From an uncultured Clostridia bacterium (GTDB taxonomy: Bacteria > Bacillota > Clostridia > Christensenellales > Borkfalkiaceae), in NCBI GenBank assembly GCA_904419075.1, contig CAJFQM010000007.1, forward strand, positions 62,001-126,000: a stretch of DNA of 64,000 nt, written 5' to 3'. The first letter of the stretch is position 1, and each line of letters begins with the position of its first letter. The translations under genes and the position numbers were made by a program. The notes below the pieces were generated by a model that saw nothing but the letters and a program-made list of their open reading frames with translations, ran no database searches and had not been told where the DNA came from. This document shows positions 17,617 through 25,586 of this stretch, in pieces.

Positions 17617-18894
17617 TTATTCGGAAAAGCCCTCGATAGACTTTTCAAACTGTTTGAGATCAACGCTCTCGCCGCCGTGCAGGCGGGAGTATTCCGCCGC
17701 AAAAGCCATAATATGACTCTCAATGGCACTGTAAATCCCGGAAATCGCCTCCCGATGTCCTTCACTCGTCTCGTCGAAGAAGTCGGTGAGGAGCTGATTG
17801 TCTCCCCCGCCATGCCCCGAGAGGTCGGTCGCGAGTTTATTGATGTCGTACACTTCCGTTTCGCCGCCGAAGGGCGTACAGCGGATGATATTGCTCCGCT
17901 GATCCCCTTCGATCTCCCCTTTCGTCCCCATCACGCGGATGGAACGGAATACTTCGGCGGAAAAGGCGGACATCGTAAAACTGACTGTCACGCCGTTTTC
18001 GTATCGGATCGCCACCGACTGGTGATCGACCACATCGTTGTCGCAGGCAAAGACGCATCTGCCGTAAGGGCCTCTCTTCAAAGCCTCTTTCACCGCATCC
18101 ACACTCCCCGTCGGCGCAACCACGCACCGCACCCATGGACGTTTTGTCTCTGTATCCTTGCCCAGATAAATCCGCTTGGCGCTGTACACACAACTGTCGC
18201 AATAGGGACAGACGAGGCAGTAATCCGCCGCCCCTTCCGGCTTATGCGCGGCGTTGAAATAACTGAGGGAGCCGAAAGACGAGATGCTGCCGCAAGGGGA
18301 TCCGATGAGATAATTCAGAATATCCAAATCGTGACAGCTCTTCTGCAAGATCATCGGGCTGGAACGCTCGCAATTGCTCCAATTCCCGCGGACAAACGAA
18401 TGCGCCTGATGCCAATAGCCGACGTTTTCCACCGCGTCGATGTTGACGACCTCCCCGATCTTGCCCGATTGAATGATACTTTTGATCGTCCTGTAAAAAG
18501 TGGTATAGCGCAGGACATAGCAAACCGCCACTTTCCGATCCAGCCGTTTCGCCGCATCGCGGATGGCGATGCAATCCTTCGGCGTCGTCGCGATCGGCTT
18601 CTCCAAAATGAGATCGTATCCCCTCTCCAATCCCTCCAACGCGTGACCGACGTGCTGCTGATCCTGCGTCGCCACGATGAGAACGTCTGCCAGTTTTTCT
18701 TTCGAGAGCATCTCTTCCGCGCTACGGAAACACATCGCAGGAGGTACCTGCAAATCTTCCGCCGCCATTTTGAGTTTTGCCTCGTCGATGTCCGCAATCG
18801 CCACCACCCTCATCCGTTCGGGATGAATTTTCTGGTATTGCGCATATGTGTAAAAGCCTCGGGGACCCAGTCCCGCTATCGCAACCGTCGTCAT
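17617..18894 (-). CDS. Gfo/Idh/MocA-family sugar oxidoreductase with a Cys cluster
   Basis: 425 aa. N-terminal NAD(P)-binding Rossmann fold (VAIAGLGPRGFYTY), the EKP motif at about 99 (LILEKPIATT) and the HDLDILNYL substrate motif. A cysteine cluster CLVCPYCDSCVYSAKRIYLG sits mid-protein, as in a subgroup of these enzymes found in complex-glycan operons of Firmicutes. It likely oxidises or epimerises a sugar released by the pathway in the cytoplasm. First gene of the leftward operon; AGGAGA precedes the ATG. Confidence 0.88.
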   Translation of the reverse strand: MTTVAIAGLGPRGFYTYAQYQKIHPERMRVVAIADIDEAKLKMAAEDLQVPPAMCFRSAEEMLSKEKLADVLIVATQDQQHVGHALEGLERGYDLILEKPIATTPKDCIAIRDAAKRLDRKVAVCYVLRYTTFYRTIKSIIQSGKIGEVVNIDAVENVGYWHQAHSFVRGNWSNCERSSPMILQKSCHDLDILNYLIGSPCGSISSFGSLSYFNAAHKPEGAADYCLVCPYCDSCVYSAKRIYLGKDTETKRPWVRCVVAPTGSVDAVKEALKRGPYGRCVFACDNDVVDHQSVAIRYENGVTVSFTMSAFSAEVFRSIRVMGTKGEIEGDQRSNIIRCTPFGGETEVYDINKLATDLSGHGGGDNQLLTDFFDETSEGHREAISGIYSAIESHIMAFAAEYSRLHGGESVDLKQFEKSIEGFSE

Positions 18895-19025
18895 ATTTTC
18901 TCTCCTGATTCCATGCCGTCCTTTATTTTCTCATCGAATCTCCGCTCCGCGGATATCCGTTCCCGGAACCTTCGGGATGCCGCGTATTTTCCAAACCTCT
19001 CCCGAATTTCAATTTTTACGCCTTT

Positions 19026-19054
19026 ATTTTAACACCCTTTTTTTTTCGTGTAAA
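19026..19054 (-). promoter_or_regulatory. Promoter of the seven-gene glycan operon
   Basis: Minus strand TTTACA (19054-19049), 17-bp spacer, TAAAAT (19031-19026). The leader to the first gene is about 125 bases. The paired half-sites described next abut the -35. Confidence 0.8.
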
Positions 19055-19055
19055 T

Positions 19056-19086
19056 GCACAAAATTCTAAGAAACAAGCACAATCGT
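19056..19086. promoter_or_regulatory. AraC-type operator, two direct half-sites 21 bp apart
   Basis: GCACAAAATT at 19056 and GCACAATCGT at 19077, both on the plus strand and 21 bp apart start to start (two helical turns), as AraC-family activators need. The nearer half-site begins one base beyond the -35 of the operon promoter. The same arrangement occurs before the GH89 gene. Confidence 0.75.
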
Positions 19087-19126
19087 CTATAAAAACCAAT
19101 TTTTGTCTGTTTTTGAAAAAAAGATC

Positions 19127-19155
19127 TTGATTTTCCTTTTTCGATCGGATATAAT
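19127..19155 (+). promoter_or_regulatory. Promoter of the AraC/PocR regulator, predicting a leaderless mRNA
   Basis: TTGATT (19127-19132), 17-bp spacer, TATAAT (19150-19155). The start codon is at 19162, where transcription should begin. There is no Shine-Dalgarno sequence. Confidence 0.8.
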
Positions 19156-19161
19156 AACGGC

Positions 19162-19974
19162 ATGAAATTGGTTGTCGACGAAAAAAAACTCTATGTTCTC
19201 CTGAAGGATTTCCATCAACTCACGGGATTGAAAGTTTCCTTTTCCAAAGACTACGATACGCCCATTTTGGGCGTGCCGTATAATATCTGCGAGCTGTGCC
19301 GTTATAAACAGCTCGACCGCGAATTTTATCTCCGTTGCAAGGCGAGCGACAAAAAGGCGTACGACCTCGCCTCCCGCAGCGACGAACCGTATATCTACGA
19401 ATGCCATTACCACCTCACCGAAGCATTGCAGCCCGTGGTCGTCTACGGAAAACACGTCGGCTATTTCCTGATCGGACAGATGCTGACCGACCGAGAGAAA
19501 TTCATCCGTCTAAATCGACCGACCGATTACGAACTTTCCCTGCTCAAAGATCTGGCATCTCCCTCTCTCGAAACCCTGCGCTCGGCGGCCGCAATTCTGT
19601 CCTGTCTTGCCAAATATACCGTTATAGATCGGTATATAGGACTAAGCGCGCAACAGAATCTCGACGCCGTCCTCGAATATATCGACGAACATTACCGCGA
19701 ACACATCACCGTCGCAGACCTGTGCCGCATCTTCCATTACAGCCGGCCTTCCCTGTTCATGCATTTCAAAAACGAACTCAATCAGGGAATCACTTCCTAC
19801 ATAAATGATCTGCGACTGGAAAAAAGCAAGGCCCTTTTGGAAGAACATCCCGTCAAGGAGGTTTCCTCTCTTGTCGGTTTCGAGGACGCTAACTACTTCT
19901 CCCGCATTTTTAAAAAAAAGTACGGCGTATCCCCTTCCGTTTTCACAAAAAAGTCACCCCCCCCCCATCATTAA
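19162..19974 (+). CDS. AraC-family regulator with PocR sensor domain
   Basis: 270 aa. Residues about 8-150 are a PocR-type sensory domain with its cysteines (ICELCRYKQLDREFYLRCKASD, YIYECHYHLTEALQPVVV). The last 100 residues are the double AraC helix-turn-helix: HITVADLCRIFHYSRPSLFMHFK and VKEVSSLVGFEDANYFSRIFKKKYGVSPS. It is divergent from the importer operon and lies between it and GH89, so it is the likely activator of both. The last codons fall in a run of ten C residues (19956-19965), giving SPPPHH. The start ATG is leaderless but agrees with the expected PocR N-terminus. Confidence 0.88.
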   Translation: MKLVVDEKKLYVLLKDFHQLTGLKVSFSKDYDTPILGVPYNICELCRYKQLDREFYLRCKASDKKAYDLASRSDEPYIYECHYHLTEALQPVVVYGKHVGYFLIGQMLTDREKFIRLNRPTDYELSLLKDLASPSLETLRSAAAILSCLAKYTVIDRYIGLSAQQNLDAVLEYIDEHYREHITVADLCRIFHYSRPSLFMHFKNELNQGITSYINDLRLEKSKALLEEHPVKEVSSLVGFEDANYFSRIFKKKYGVSPSVFTKKSPPPHH

Positions 19975-20035
19975 AGTAATACAAAGAGCCACAGCCCAAT
20001 CCCTGCCCTTCGATTTTATATTTTTCCCCCAAAAA

Positions 20036-20085
20036 GCCCCGAACCCGTCGGAGCGATACGCTCCGACGGGTTCGGGGCCTTTTTT
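20036..20085. terminator. Strong bidirectional terminator between araC-type gene and GH89
   Basis: A near-perfect 20-bp stem (20036-20055 with 20059-20078) closed by a 3-base loop, with TTTTTT to the right and CTTTTTG to the left. It serves both converging genes. Confidence 0.95.
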
Positions 20086-20101
20086 AGCGTTCTTTTTGAT
20101 T

Positions 20102-22258
20102 TCAGCCGAGTTTTTCTCTTTCGCAGAAGGACAAAAATTCCCCCACCGCCTTCCCGGGATCCCCCTCAGCGACGAGGGGATAACTCTTTCTCCCGTAGGC
20201 GAACATGATTTCCCGATCGTAATCCCGATAGGCGGGAAGGGAGGCTCCGCCATACAGGGACAATTCGAGCATGGACACGAACGTTTCCCAACGGGGACGG
20301 TAAAAATCCGAAAGCATCCCCTGCCATTCCTTTGCCGCATATTCGTGGAACCAACCCGTCCGGCTGTCGCTCCAAGTCGTAATCTGCACACGGGCGTAAA
20401 ATTCAAACCAGCGTTTTTCCAGCTCGTTCTTGCCCTGTGCCTTTGCCCGTTCCAGCCATTTGCTCAAAAGAAAATGTTTGTCGGAAGCGACGATTGCCTC
20501 CTGTAAGGAGAATAATTCGAAAAACCGATGCGTCCAATGCGAAACCCCCTCCTTATCCCCCGCCTTATAAGCGCGCAGAAAGGCATAGACGGCATCCCAG
20601 CCCAACGCCGCGTTGCACTGGCGGGCGAGATCGACGAGGTCAAAGCGATAGGACGGAGCGTCTTTCAAAGAGTCGTAATCGGAAAAGAGCAGGCGGGTCG
20701 CCCGCACGAGTTCCATGCGTTCCGCCGTCCCCTCTTTACATCCTCTGCCCCAGGTAGAAACCCTGTCGACGTCGAGAGAGGGACGAGCGCAAAACACCGA
20801 TTCCATCGGATAGACGGAACTGTCCGCAAGATATACTTTCTCAGCGAGAATCGCCCACGCCTCTTCAGCTGCGGCGCTTTGCCCGCCGTAACGACGGCGG
20901 ATAAAACCGCGCAGATAATCCTCCAAAGGCAACGGCTTTTCCCGCACCGAAACGGAAGCGAAAATATCGAAAAAGATCTCCCCGTCCTCCACTCCTTCGG
21001 GCATAAAGCCGACGCCGACCATCGTACTGTCTTTATCCGCCGCAAAGGAAAAGGGTGCGGAAAGTAAGCGGCGGACATTGCCGCGCATCACGTGCTGACC
21101 GCCGAAATTGACGACGTTGCAATACAGCCACGGGGTATCGCCGAAATTGTCCCCTCCCCCGCCCTTTTCGTCCGCAAGCAGATCGCCCACCAATACCTCT
21201 CCCGCATCCAGCACGGAGAGCAGCTCCCGACGCGGATTCGCCTGCCAACCCTGTAAGAACCAGACCGCGTCCGCGTCGTGTTTTTTCATCTTTGCCATGA
21301 TCGCTTCGGCAAACGATTTCAAATCGACCCCTTCAGAAATTCCTCCTTCATGGAAGGGATCGACCGACCAATAATGCGCTTCCCCCACCGTCCGACGCTG
21401 AATTTCGTAATAGGCGTCGGCAACGGCATCGAACATCGGATCGCCGGGCAGGAGATACGCCGGACGGCGCAGACCGTTCCAAAGTCCCTGGTCGAAAGGC
21501 GCCGACTTAGGAAAATGCGCCCGAAAATCGTCCGGAACCATGCCGCAATACCCCGGCAGCATCGCCGCCGCGCCGAATTCCCGCAACCGATTTGTTATTT
21601 TCCGAGCAAGCTCCGACCGTGCGTCAAACCACCATTCCGGATACTCGCCGCCGTAATCGCTCATGTTTCCCATCCAAAGGAAGGGCAGAAAGGCGGGATT
21701 GACGAGAAATTTCCGAATCTGTTGTCCCGTATAGCCCAGCTCCTCCAACAGCTTTTTCCATACGCTCTCACAGCCGACGGGGTTGAGGATCAGATTGTAT
21801 CCGGAAAGCAACGCCCTGTCGAGTATGCGTTCCCAATCCTCCCAGCCGCTGAACGCATACGTATAGGCAAACGTACAGAAATTGAAAAGATATCGGTAAT
21901 GGAAAACGCTTCTTTCCGACTTTTTATCCTCAAAAAGAGGCGGATTCGGCGGCAGTGTCCCGCTTGTCGTGATAAATCCGACATAATAGCCGCAATATTC
22001 TCCGAGATAACGGTTAAATGCTACCGCCGCGGCAACGCCCGAAGTCGCGTCAATACAGACATGCCCCCCTTCGCAGTATAAATCATATTCGTCCATTCCG
22101 CTTTCGGACTCCCGCCGCCGAATCCGAAAAAGAGAGGCGTATCCCTCCCCCGCGACACGGCGGATCAAGCCTCGCACCGCCTCTTCGTCCAAATAAAAAG
22201 GAATATTTCGGCGCTTGGTCTCGCCCGCCCGTTTTTTGATGTTCTCCGCTCTCTTCAT
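20102..22258 (-). CDS. GH89 alpha-N-acetylglucosaminidase (NAGLU family), cytoplasmic
   Basis: 718 aa. NAGLU blocks in order: YRYLFNFCTFAYTYAFSGWE, a WMGNMSDYGGEYPEWW block, GYCGMVPDDFRAHFP, DPFHEGGISEG (position of a catalytic glutamate in the family), WFLQGWQANP, and CNVVNFGGQHVMRGN. GH89 enzymes remove terminal alpha-linked GlcNAc, as found on heparan sulfate or gastric-type mucin. There is no signal peptide, so it should act on imported oligosaccharide. The ATG at 22258 follows AAGGAGG; a TTG seven codons upstream overlaps that site and is rejected. Its promoter carries the same operator as the importer operon. Confidence 0.88.
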   Translation of the reverse strand: MKRAENIKKRAGETKRRNIPFYLDEEAVRGLIRRVAGEGYASLFRIRRRESESGMDEYDLYCEGGHVCIDATSGVAAAVAFNRYLGEYCGYYVGFITTSGTLPPNPPLFEDKKSERSVFHYRYLFNFCTFAYTYAFSGWEDWERILDRALLSGYNLILNPVGCESVWKKLLEELGYTGQQIRKFLVNPAFLPFLWMGNMSDYGGEYPEWWFDARSELARKITNRLREFGAAAMLPGYCGMVPDDFRAHFPKSAPFDQGLWNGLRRPAYLLPGDPMFDAVADAYYEIQRRTVGEAHYWSVDPFHEGGISEGVDLKSFAEAIMAKMKKHDADAVWFLQGWQANPRRELLSVLDAGEVLVGDLLADEKGGGGDNFGDTPWLYCNVVNFGGQHVMRGNVRRLLSAPFSFAADKDSTMVGVGFMPEGVEDGEIFFDIFASVSVREKPLPLEDYLRGFIRRRYGGQSAAAEEAWAILAEKVYLADSSVYPMESVFCARPSLDVDRVSTWGRGCKEGTAERMELVRATRLLFSDYDSLKDAPSYRFDLVDLARQCNAALGWDAVYAFLRAYKAGDKEGVSHWTHRFFELFSLQEAIVASDKHFLLSKWLERAKAQGKNELEKRWFEFYARVQITTWSDSRTGWFHEYAAKEWQGMLSDFYRPRWETFVSMLELSLYGGASLPAYRDYDREIMFAYGRKSYPLVAEGDPGKAVGEFLSFCEREKLG

Positions 22259-22287
22259 TTCGACCTCCTTCCGCCTCAAGCGACATC

Positions 22288-22348
22288 ATTATAGCAGAAT
22301 TTTTCGTTCGGGGAAAGGCACAATCGTATAAATCATCCGCACGATCGT
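22288..22348 (-). promoter_or_regulatory. GH89 promoter with AraC-type operator
   Basis: TATAAT at 22293-22288 with a very poor -35 (TTTCCC, 22316-22311). Half-sites GCACAATCGT (22318) and GCACGATCGT (22339) are 21 bp apart. The first begins exactly 30 bp from the start of the -10, as in the importer operon. A weak -35 fits an activator-dependent promoter. Confidence 0.75.
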
Positions 22349-22429
22349 CCGATTTTTTCAAAAGACCTTAAAAACCCATTGAATTTATCGACGAAGAAAA
22401 AGCGTTTCTCTCTTATGATACATTGATGA

Positions 22430-22682
22430 CTTTCCCTGATATTCGGGCCAAAAACGGCTGCGTTGTTTCTTTTAGCCGATCTTTGCCGCGAAAAATACGG
22501 TCTTGAACGGAATGATATTGATATTCATTTTGAAAAAACAGGCGTTTTCCGTCAGGCGTTCCGTCGCAACCGTTACAGGGCTATATTCGGTTGAAAAATC
22601 TTTGAAAGCAGAAATCGACGGCTGCTTAACCGTAAAGAACCCGAACGGCTTTGCTTTCCGAAATATCTATGACCAAAAATAA
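22430..22682 (+). pseudogene. Remnant of an unknown gene (3' end only)
   Basis: Two adjoining frames read as one protein tail: ALFLLADLCREKYGLERND to RYRAIFG (22430-22594), then VEKSLKAEIDG to NIYDQK (22590-22682), joined by one frameshift near 22590. There is no start codon or ribosome site, but a good terminator follows, so it looks like the last 85 codons of a lost gene. Family not recognised. Confidence 0.4.
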
Positions 22683-22683
22683 G

Positions 22684-22711
22684 AAAAGTCCCGACGTTTC
22701 GGGACTTTTTT
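22684..22711 (+). terminator. Rho-independent terminator after the gene remnant
   Basis: AAAAGTCCCGA / TCGGGACTTTTTT, a 7-bp GC core with flanking A/T pairs and a six-T run. Confidence 0.85.
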
Positions 22712-22878
22712 CTTTTATGCACAATGTAATATACGACTATTATAGTAAAAATATACAATATAAAAAATTTTGAAATTCGCATTTCCGTCCGTCAGGAGAC
22801 GCATTGAGCTCTTCGGAAGTATTCGGGGATATTTTTCCGTACGTTAATTAAACGTACCGAAAATGCCGTCTTATAAAC
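22712..22878. other. AT-rich intergenic segment
   Basis: No gene seen. There is a near-palindrome around GTACGTTAATTAAACGTAC (22838-22856) and several A/T runs. A GCACAATGTA at 22720 resembles an operator half-site but has no partner 21 bp away. Confidence 0.35.
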
Positions 22879-22906
22879 AAAAAAAGCCCTCCAAAAGGGC
22901 TTTTTC
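22879..22906 (-). terminator. Terminator of the tRNA-Gly gene
   Basis: Read leftwards AAAAGCCCT, a short loop, AGGGCTTTTTTT, directly after the tRNA. Confidence 0.9.
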
Positions 22907-22907
22907 G

Positions 22908-22982
22908 TGGAGCAGGTGACGAGAGTCGAACTCGCCGGAATCAGCTTGGGAAGCTGACGCCATACCGCTAGGCGACACCTGC
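22908..22982 (-). tRNA. tRNA-Gly (anticodon CCC)
   Basis: 75 bases with CCA encoded. Acceptor GCAGGTG pairs with CACCTGC, discriminator T. The anticodon arm is TCAGC-TTCCCAA-GCTGA, giving CCC, which reads GGG glycine codons. The T-loop is TTCGACT. A consensus promoter and a terminator flank it. Confidence 0.95.
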
Positions 22983-22996
22983 ATTCAAGTGTTTTC

Positions 22997-23025
22997 ATTA
23001 TATGCTATTTACGCTCAAATGTCAA
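22997..23025 (-). promoter_or_regulatory. Consensus sigma-A promoter of tRNA-Gly
   Basis: TTGACA (23025-23020), 17-bp spacer, TATAAT (23002-22997) on the minus strand, 14 bases before the mature tRNA end. Confidence 0.95.
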
Positions 23026-23060
23026 CACTTTTTACCGATAACAAACAAAAAAAATTTTCT

Positions 23061-24728
23061 TTATCCTCTTTTTCTGTCCGACAACAGATTATTGATCGCC
23101 GCGCAGAGCGCGTTCACCGAAGCGGTCGTTCCGTCGTCGTGGATTCCCGCGCCCCAATACGACTTCCCGCCGTTTTCTATGCTCAGATAGGTGATCGCCT
23201 TCGACGAGCTGCCCTCCGAAAGCGCATGCTGTTCATATCCGTTCATGATATACGGAATTCCCAAATAAACTTTCAGGGCATTGGAAACGGCGTCGAGCCG
23301 TCCGTTTCCCTCCGCGCAGAGTTCCCGACTTTTTCCCTCCTCGTCCAGAATCGAAACGGTAGCCGTGATTTTTTCCTGCTGGCGGAAACGAATATGCAAA
23401 ACGTTCAAATGAGAAGCATTCTCTATAAAATGCTCCACAAACAGACGATAAATTTCCGACGGCTTCAATTCCTTATGCTCCGTGTCCGAAATGCTTTTGA
23501 CGATTTCCGAAAACGCTTCCTTCAACCGAGCGGGCAGATGCATTTCATACGCGCTCTCCAAAATATATCCCACTCCGCCCTTTCCCGACTGGCTGTTGAT
23601 GCGAATGACGTCTTTTTCATACTCCCGACCGATGTCCCGAGGATCGAGGGGTAAATAGGGAACGTTCCAGATTTTTGCCCCCGTTTTTTCCCGATACCGC
23701 ATTCCCTTTGCAATCGCGTCCTGATGCGACCCCGAAAACGCCGCGAACACCAGTTCCCCCGCATAGGGCTGACGCGGCGGAATTTTCATTCCCGTCAAAT
23801 ACGTATATCTCGCCGCCGCATAAGGCAGATTTTCAAAATTGAGTTTCGGCTCCACTCCGTGCGAATAGAGATTGAGCGCAAGCGTCACGATATCCACGTT
23901 TCCCGTCCGTTCGCCGTTGCCGAACAGCGTCCCTTCCACGCGTTCCGCGCCCGCCAGCAGAGCCGATTCCGTCGCCGCCACGCCGCTTCCTCGGTCGTTG
24001 TGCGGATGCACGGACAAAATTACCCCGTCTTTGTAAACGAGATGCTTCCGCATATATTCCACCTGCTGCGCAAATACATGCGGCATCGCCGTCTCCACCG
24101 TCGCGGGAAGGTTGATGATCGCCTTCTTCTCCGACGTCGGCTTCCAAAGCTCCAATACCGCGTTGCAAACTTCCAGGGAAAATTCCGGCTCCGTCGCGGT
24201 AAAACTTTCGGGAGAATATTCGAGCCTCACGTTCTCTCGTCTCGAAAGCTCCCCGGCCAATGCCGCTCCGTCCAAGGCAATTTTCTTCACCTCTGCCCTG
24301 CCGCCGTGAAATACCTGTTCCCGCTGCGCGGGAGAAATCGAATTATAAATATGTACGATCGCGTTTTTCGCGCCGCGCACCGAATCGAACGTGCGGCGGA
24401 TGATATGCTCCCGAGCCTGCGTCAGCACCTGAATCGTCACGCCGTCGGGAACGAGATTTTCTTCGATCAAAGTACGGACAAAGGAATATTCCGTCTCCGA
24501 AGCGGCGGGAAATCCCACTTCGATCTCCTTGAACCCAAACTCCACCAGCATGAGAAAAAATTCTATCTTCGTACGCAGATCCATCGGCTCCACAAGTGCC
24601 TGATTTCCGTCGCGCAAATCTACACTGCACCATTCGGGCGCTTTGTCGGGAGCGTCTTTCGCAATCCAGTCCAAACAGGTTTCCTGCGGAAGAAAATACT
24701 GTTTCGCGTATTTTTCACAATTTCTCAT
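23061..24728 (-). CDS. leuA: 2-isopropylmalate synthase (LeuA, long form)
   Basis: 555 aa. Condenses acetyl-CoA with 2-ketoisovalerate, the first committed step to leucine. DLRDGNQALVEPM holds the metal and catalytic residues, VHPHNDRGSGVA the metal histidines, GTLFGNGERTGNVDIV the acetyl-CoA region. The C-terminal 130 residues form the LeuA allosteric dimer domain that binds leucine. It belongs to the 550-560 aa class rather than the 510 aa class. No other leu genes are adjacent. The leader is too short (about 30 bases) for a T-box. GGGAGG precedes the ATG. Confidence 0.92.
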   Translation of the reverse strand: MRNCEKYAKQYFLPQETCLDWIAKDAPDKAPEWCSVDLRDGNQALVEPMDLRTKIEFFLMLVEFGFKEIEVGFPAASETEYSFVRTLIEENLVPDGVTIQVLTQAREHIIRRTFDSVRGAKNAIVHIYNSISPAQREQVFHGGRAEVKKIALDGAALAGELSRRENVRLEYSPESFTATEPEFSLEVCNAVLELWKPTSEKKAIINLPATVETAMPHVFAQQVEYMRKHLVYKDGVILSVHPHNDRGSGVAATESALLAGAERVEGTLFGNGERTGNVDIVTLALNLYSHGVEPKLNFENLPYAAARYTYLTGMKIPPRQPYAGELVFAAFSGSHQDAIAKGMRYREKTGAKIWNVPYLPLDPRDIGREYEKDVIRINSQSGKGGVGYILESAYEMHLPARLKEAFSEIVKSISDTEHKELKPSEIYRLFVEHFIENASHLNVLHIRFRQQEKITATVSILDEEGKSRELCAEGNGRLDAVSNALKVYLGIPYIMNGYEQHALSEGSSSKAITYLSIENGGKSYWGAGIHDDGTTASVNALCAAINNLLSDRKRG

Positions 24729-24760
24729 GAACCCCTCCCGTTTATTCGTTTTATATTTTT

Positions 24761-24790
24761 ATCATATCATAATTCCCCGAAAAAATCAAG
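24761..24790 (-). promoter_or_regulatory. leuA promoter
   Basis: Minus strand TTGATT (24790-24785), 18-bp spacer, TATGAT (24766-24761). Confidence 0.7.
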
Positions 24791-24825
24791 TCTTTCGCAG
24801 CCGCCCCGAACTCCCTTCCCCGCAA

Positions 24826-24867
24826 AGAACGCGGGAGAGACCTTCTTCGGTCTCTCCCGCGTTCTTC
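24826..24867. terminator. 18-bp hairpin between leuA and the small membrane gene
   Basis: AAGAACGCGGGAGAGACC pairs perfectly with its mirror across a 6-base loop. T-rich bases follow on the plus side; only TTCTTT on the minus side, where it should end the 24,883-24,969 transcript. Confidence 0.7.
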
Positions 24868-24882
24868 TTTCTCGCAATCTTT

Positions 24883-24969
24883 TCAGGAATACAGGAATGC
24901 CATGACGCCCAACGCAATCACCAATAAACAACCGGCTAATGTCAAAACGATGGCCGCCCCTCTCTTCAT
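24883..24969 (-). CDS. 28-residue single-pass membrane peptide
   Basis: ATG at 24969 with AAGGAG 8 bases upstream, and its own near-perfect promoter (24,998-25,026). The peptide is MKRGAAIV, then an unbroken hydrophobic stretch to FLYS; two positive residues at the N-terminus predict an N-in orientation. It has its own downstream hairpin. No name is recognised; small peptides of this type often modulate membrane proteins. Too short for ordinary gene callers. Confidence 0.6.
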   Translation of the reverse strand: MKRGAAIVLTLAGCLLVIALGVMAFLYS

Positions 24970-24997
24970 TCCCGTCTCTCCTTCCGCAGTTTTTCTT

Positions 24998-25026
24998 ATT
25001 GTACCATAAAAATCCGCCTTTGTCAA
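24998..25026 (-). promoter_or_regulatory. Promoter of the 28-residue membrane peptide
   Basis: TTGACA (25026-25021), 17-bp spacer, TACAAT (25003-24998) on the minus strand. Confidence 0.85.
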
Positions 25027-25052
25027 CAATTGTAATAAAAAACTATGATATT

Positions 25053-25457
25053 TTAAGACAATTTTTCCGCCGCTTTCTCTTGTTCCAGACAATCGGGACA
25101 AGTGCCGAGAAATTCTATGCTGAAATCTTCGAGCCGAAAGCCGCAGCAATCCTGCACAGATTCCTTGACCGGAAAATCCGCAGGCATGAGAATATCCGCC
25201 ACCCGTCCGCATTTACGGCAATGCACGTGATAGTGCCTGCTGACGTTATAATCGTATCGGACATCGCTTCCGGCCATTCTCAGTTCCGCCGCTTGGCCTC
25301 TGCAAGTAAATCCGTTTAATACCCGAAACACCGTGGCACGGCTCACCTTAGGATACCTTTCGTGTACGTAACCATAAACCTCCGTCGCCGTCGGATGGTC
25401 CAACGACTTTAACGCATCGTAAATTATCCGCTTTTGTTTCGTCTGCCTCTCCTGCAT
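25053..25457 (-). CDS. Fur-family metal or peroxide regulator (PerR-like)
   Basis: 134 aa. Winged helix with HPTATEVYGYVHERYPKVSRATVFRVLN, then YHVHCRKCGRVADI and GTCPDCLE, giving two CxxC pairs for the structural zinc. The short N-terminus and HYHVHCRKC favour PerR or Fur over Zur, but the regulatory metal ligands do not settle it. A palindrome overlaps its own -10, suggesting autoregulation. The rubrerythrin gene 4.4 kb away would be a natural target. Confidence 0.85.
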   Translation of the reverse strand: MQERQTKQKRIIYDALKSLDHPTATEVYGYVHERYPKVSRATVFRVLNGFTCRGQAAELRMAGSDVRYDYNVSRHYHVHCRKCGRVADILMPADFPVKESVQDCCGFRLEDFSIEFLGTCPDCLEQEKAAEKLS

Positions 25458-25479
25458 GACAACTCCTTTTATTGAGATT

Positions 25480-25516
25480 TGATATTAATTATATCATATT
25501 TTTTTGAGGGAGTCAA
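25480..25516 (-). promoter_or_regulatory. Promoter and probable Fur-type autoregulatory box
   Basis: TTGACT (25516-25511), 17-bp spacer, TATAAT (25493-25488). A 17-bp palindrome TGATATTAATTATATCA (25480-25496, 7 of 8 arm pairs) covers the -10, matching the AT-rich boxes bound by Fur-family proteins. Confidence 0.7.
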
Positions 25517-25586
25517 GAATTTTCCGCAAAATATGAGCAAAAACATTATTTTCCATATCTGGGAGAGCGTATAAAAACAAAGCGTT

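Noticed and set aside
22720-22729. GCACAATGTA as a third AraC operator
   Set aside because: No second half-site 21 bp away and no promoter at the right distance.
24729-24882. T-box or leucine attenuator before leuA
   Set aside because: The promoter is only about 30 bases from the start codon, leaving no room for a T-box; the hairpin at 24,826 is upstream of the promoter.
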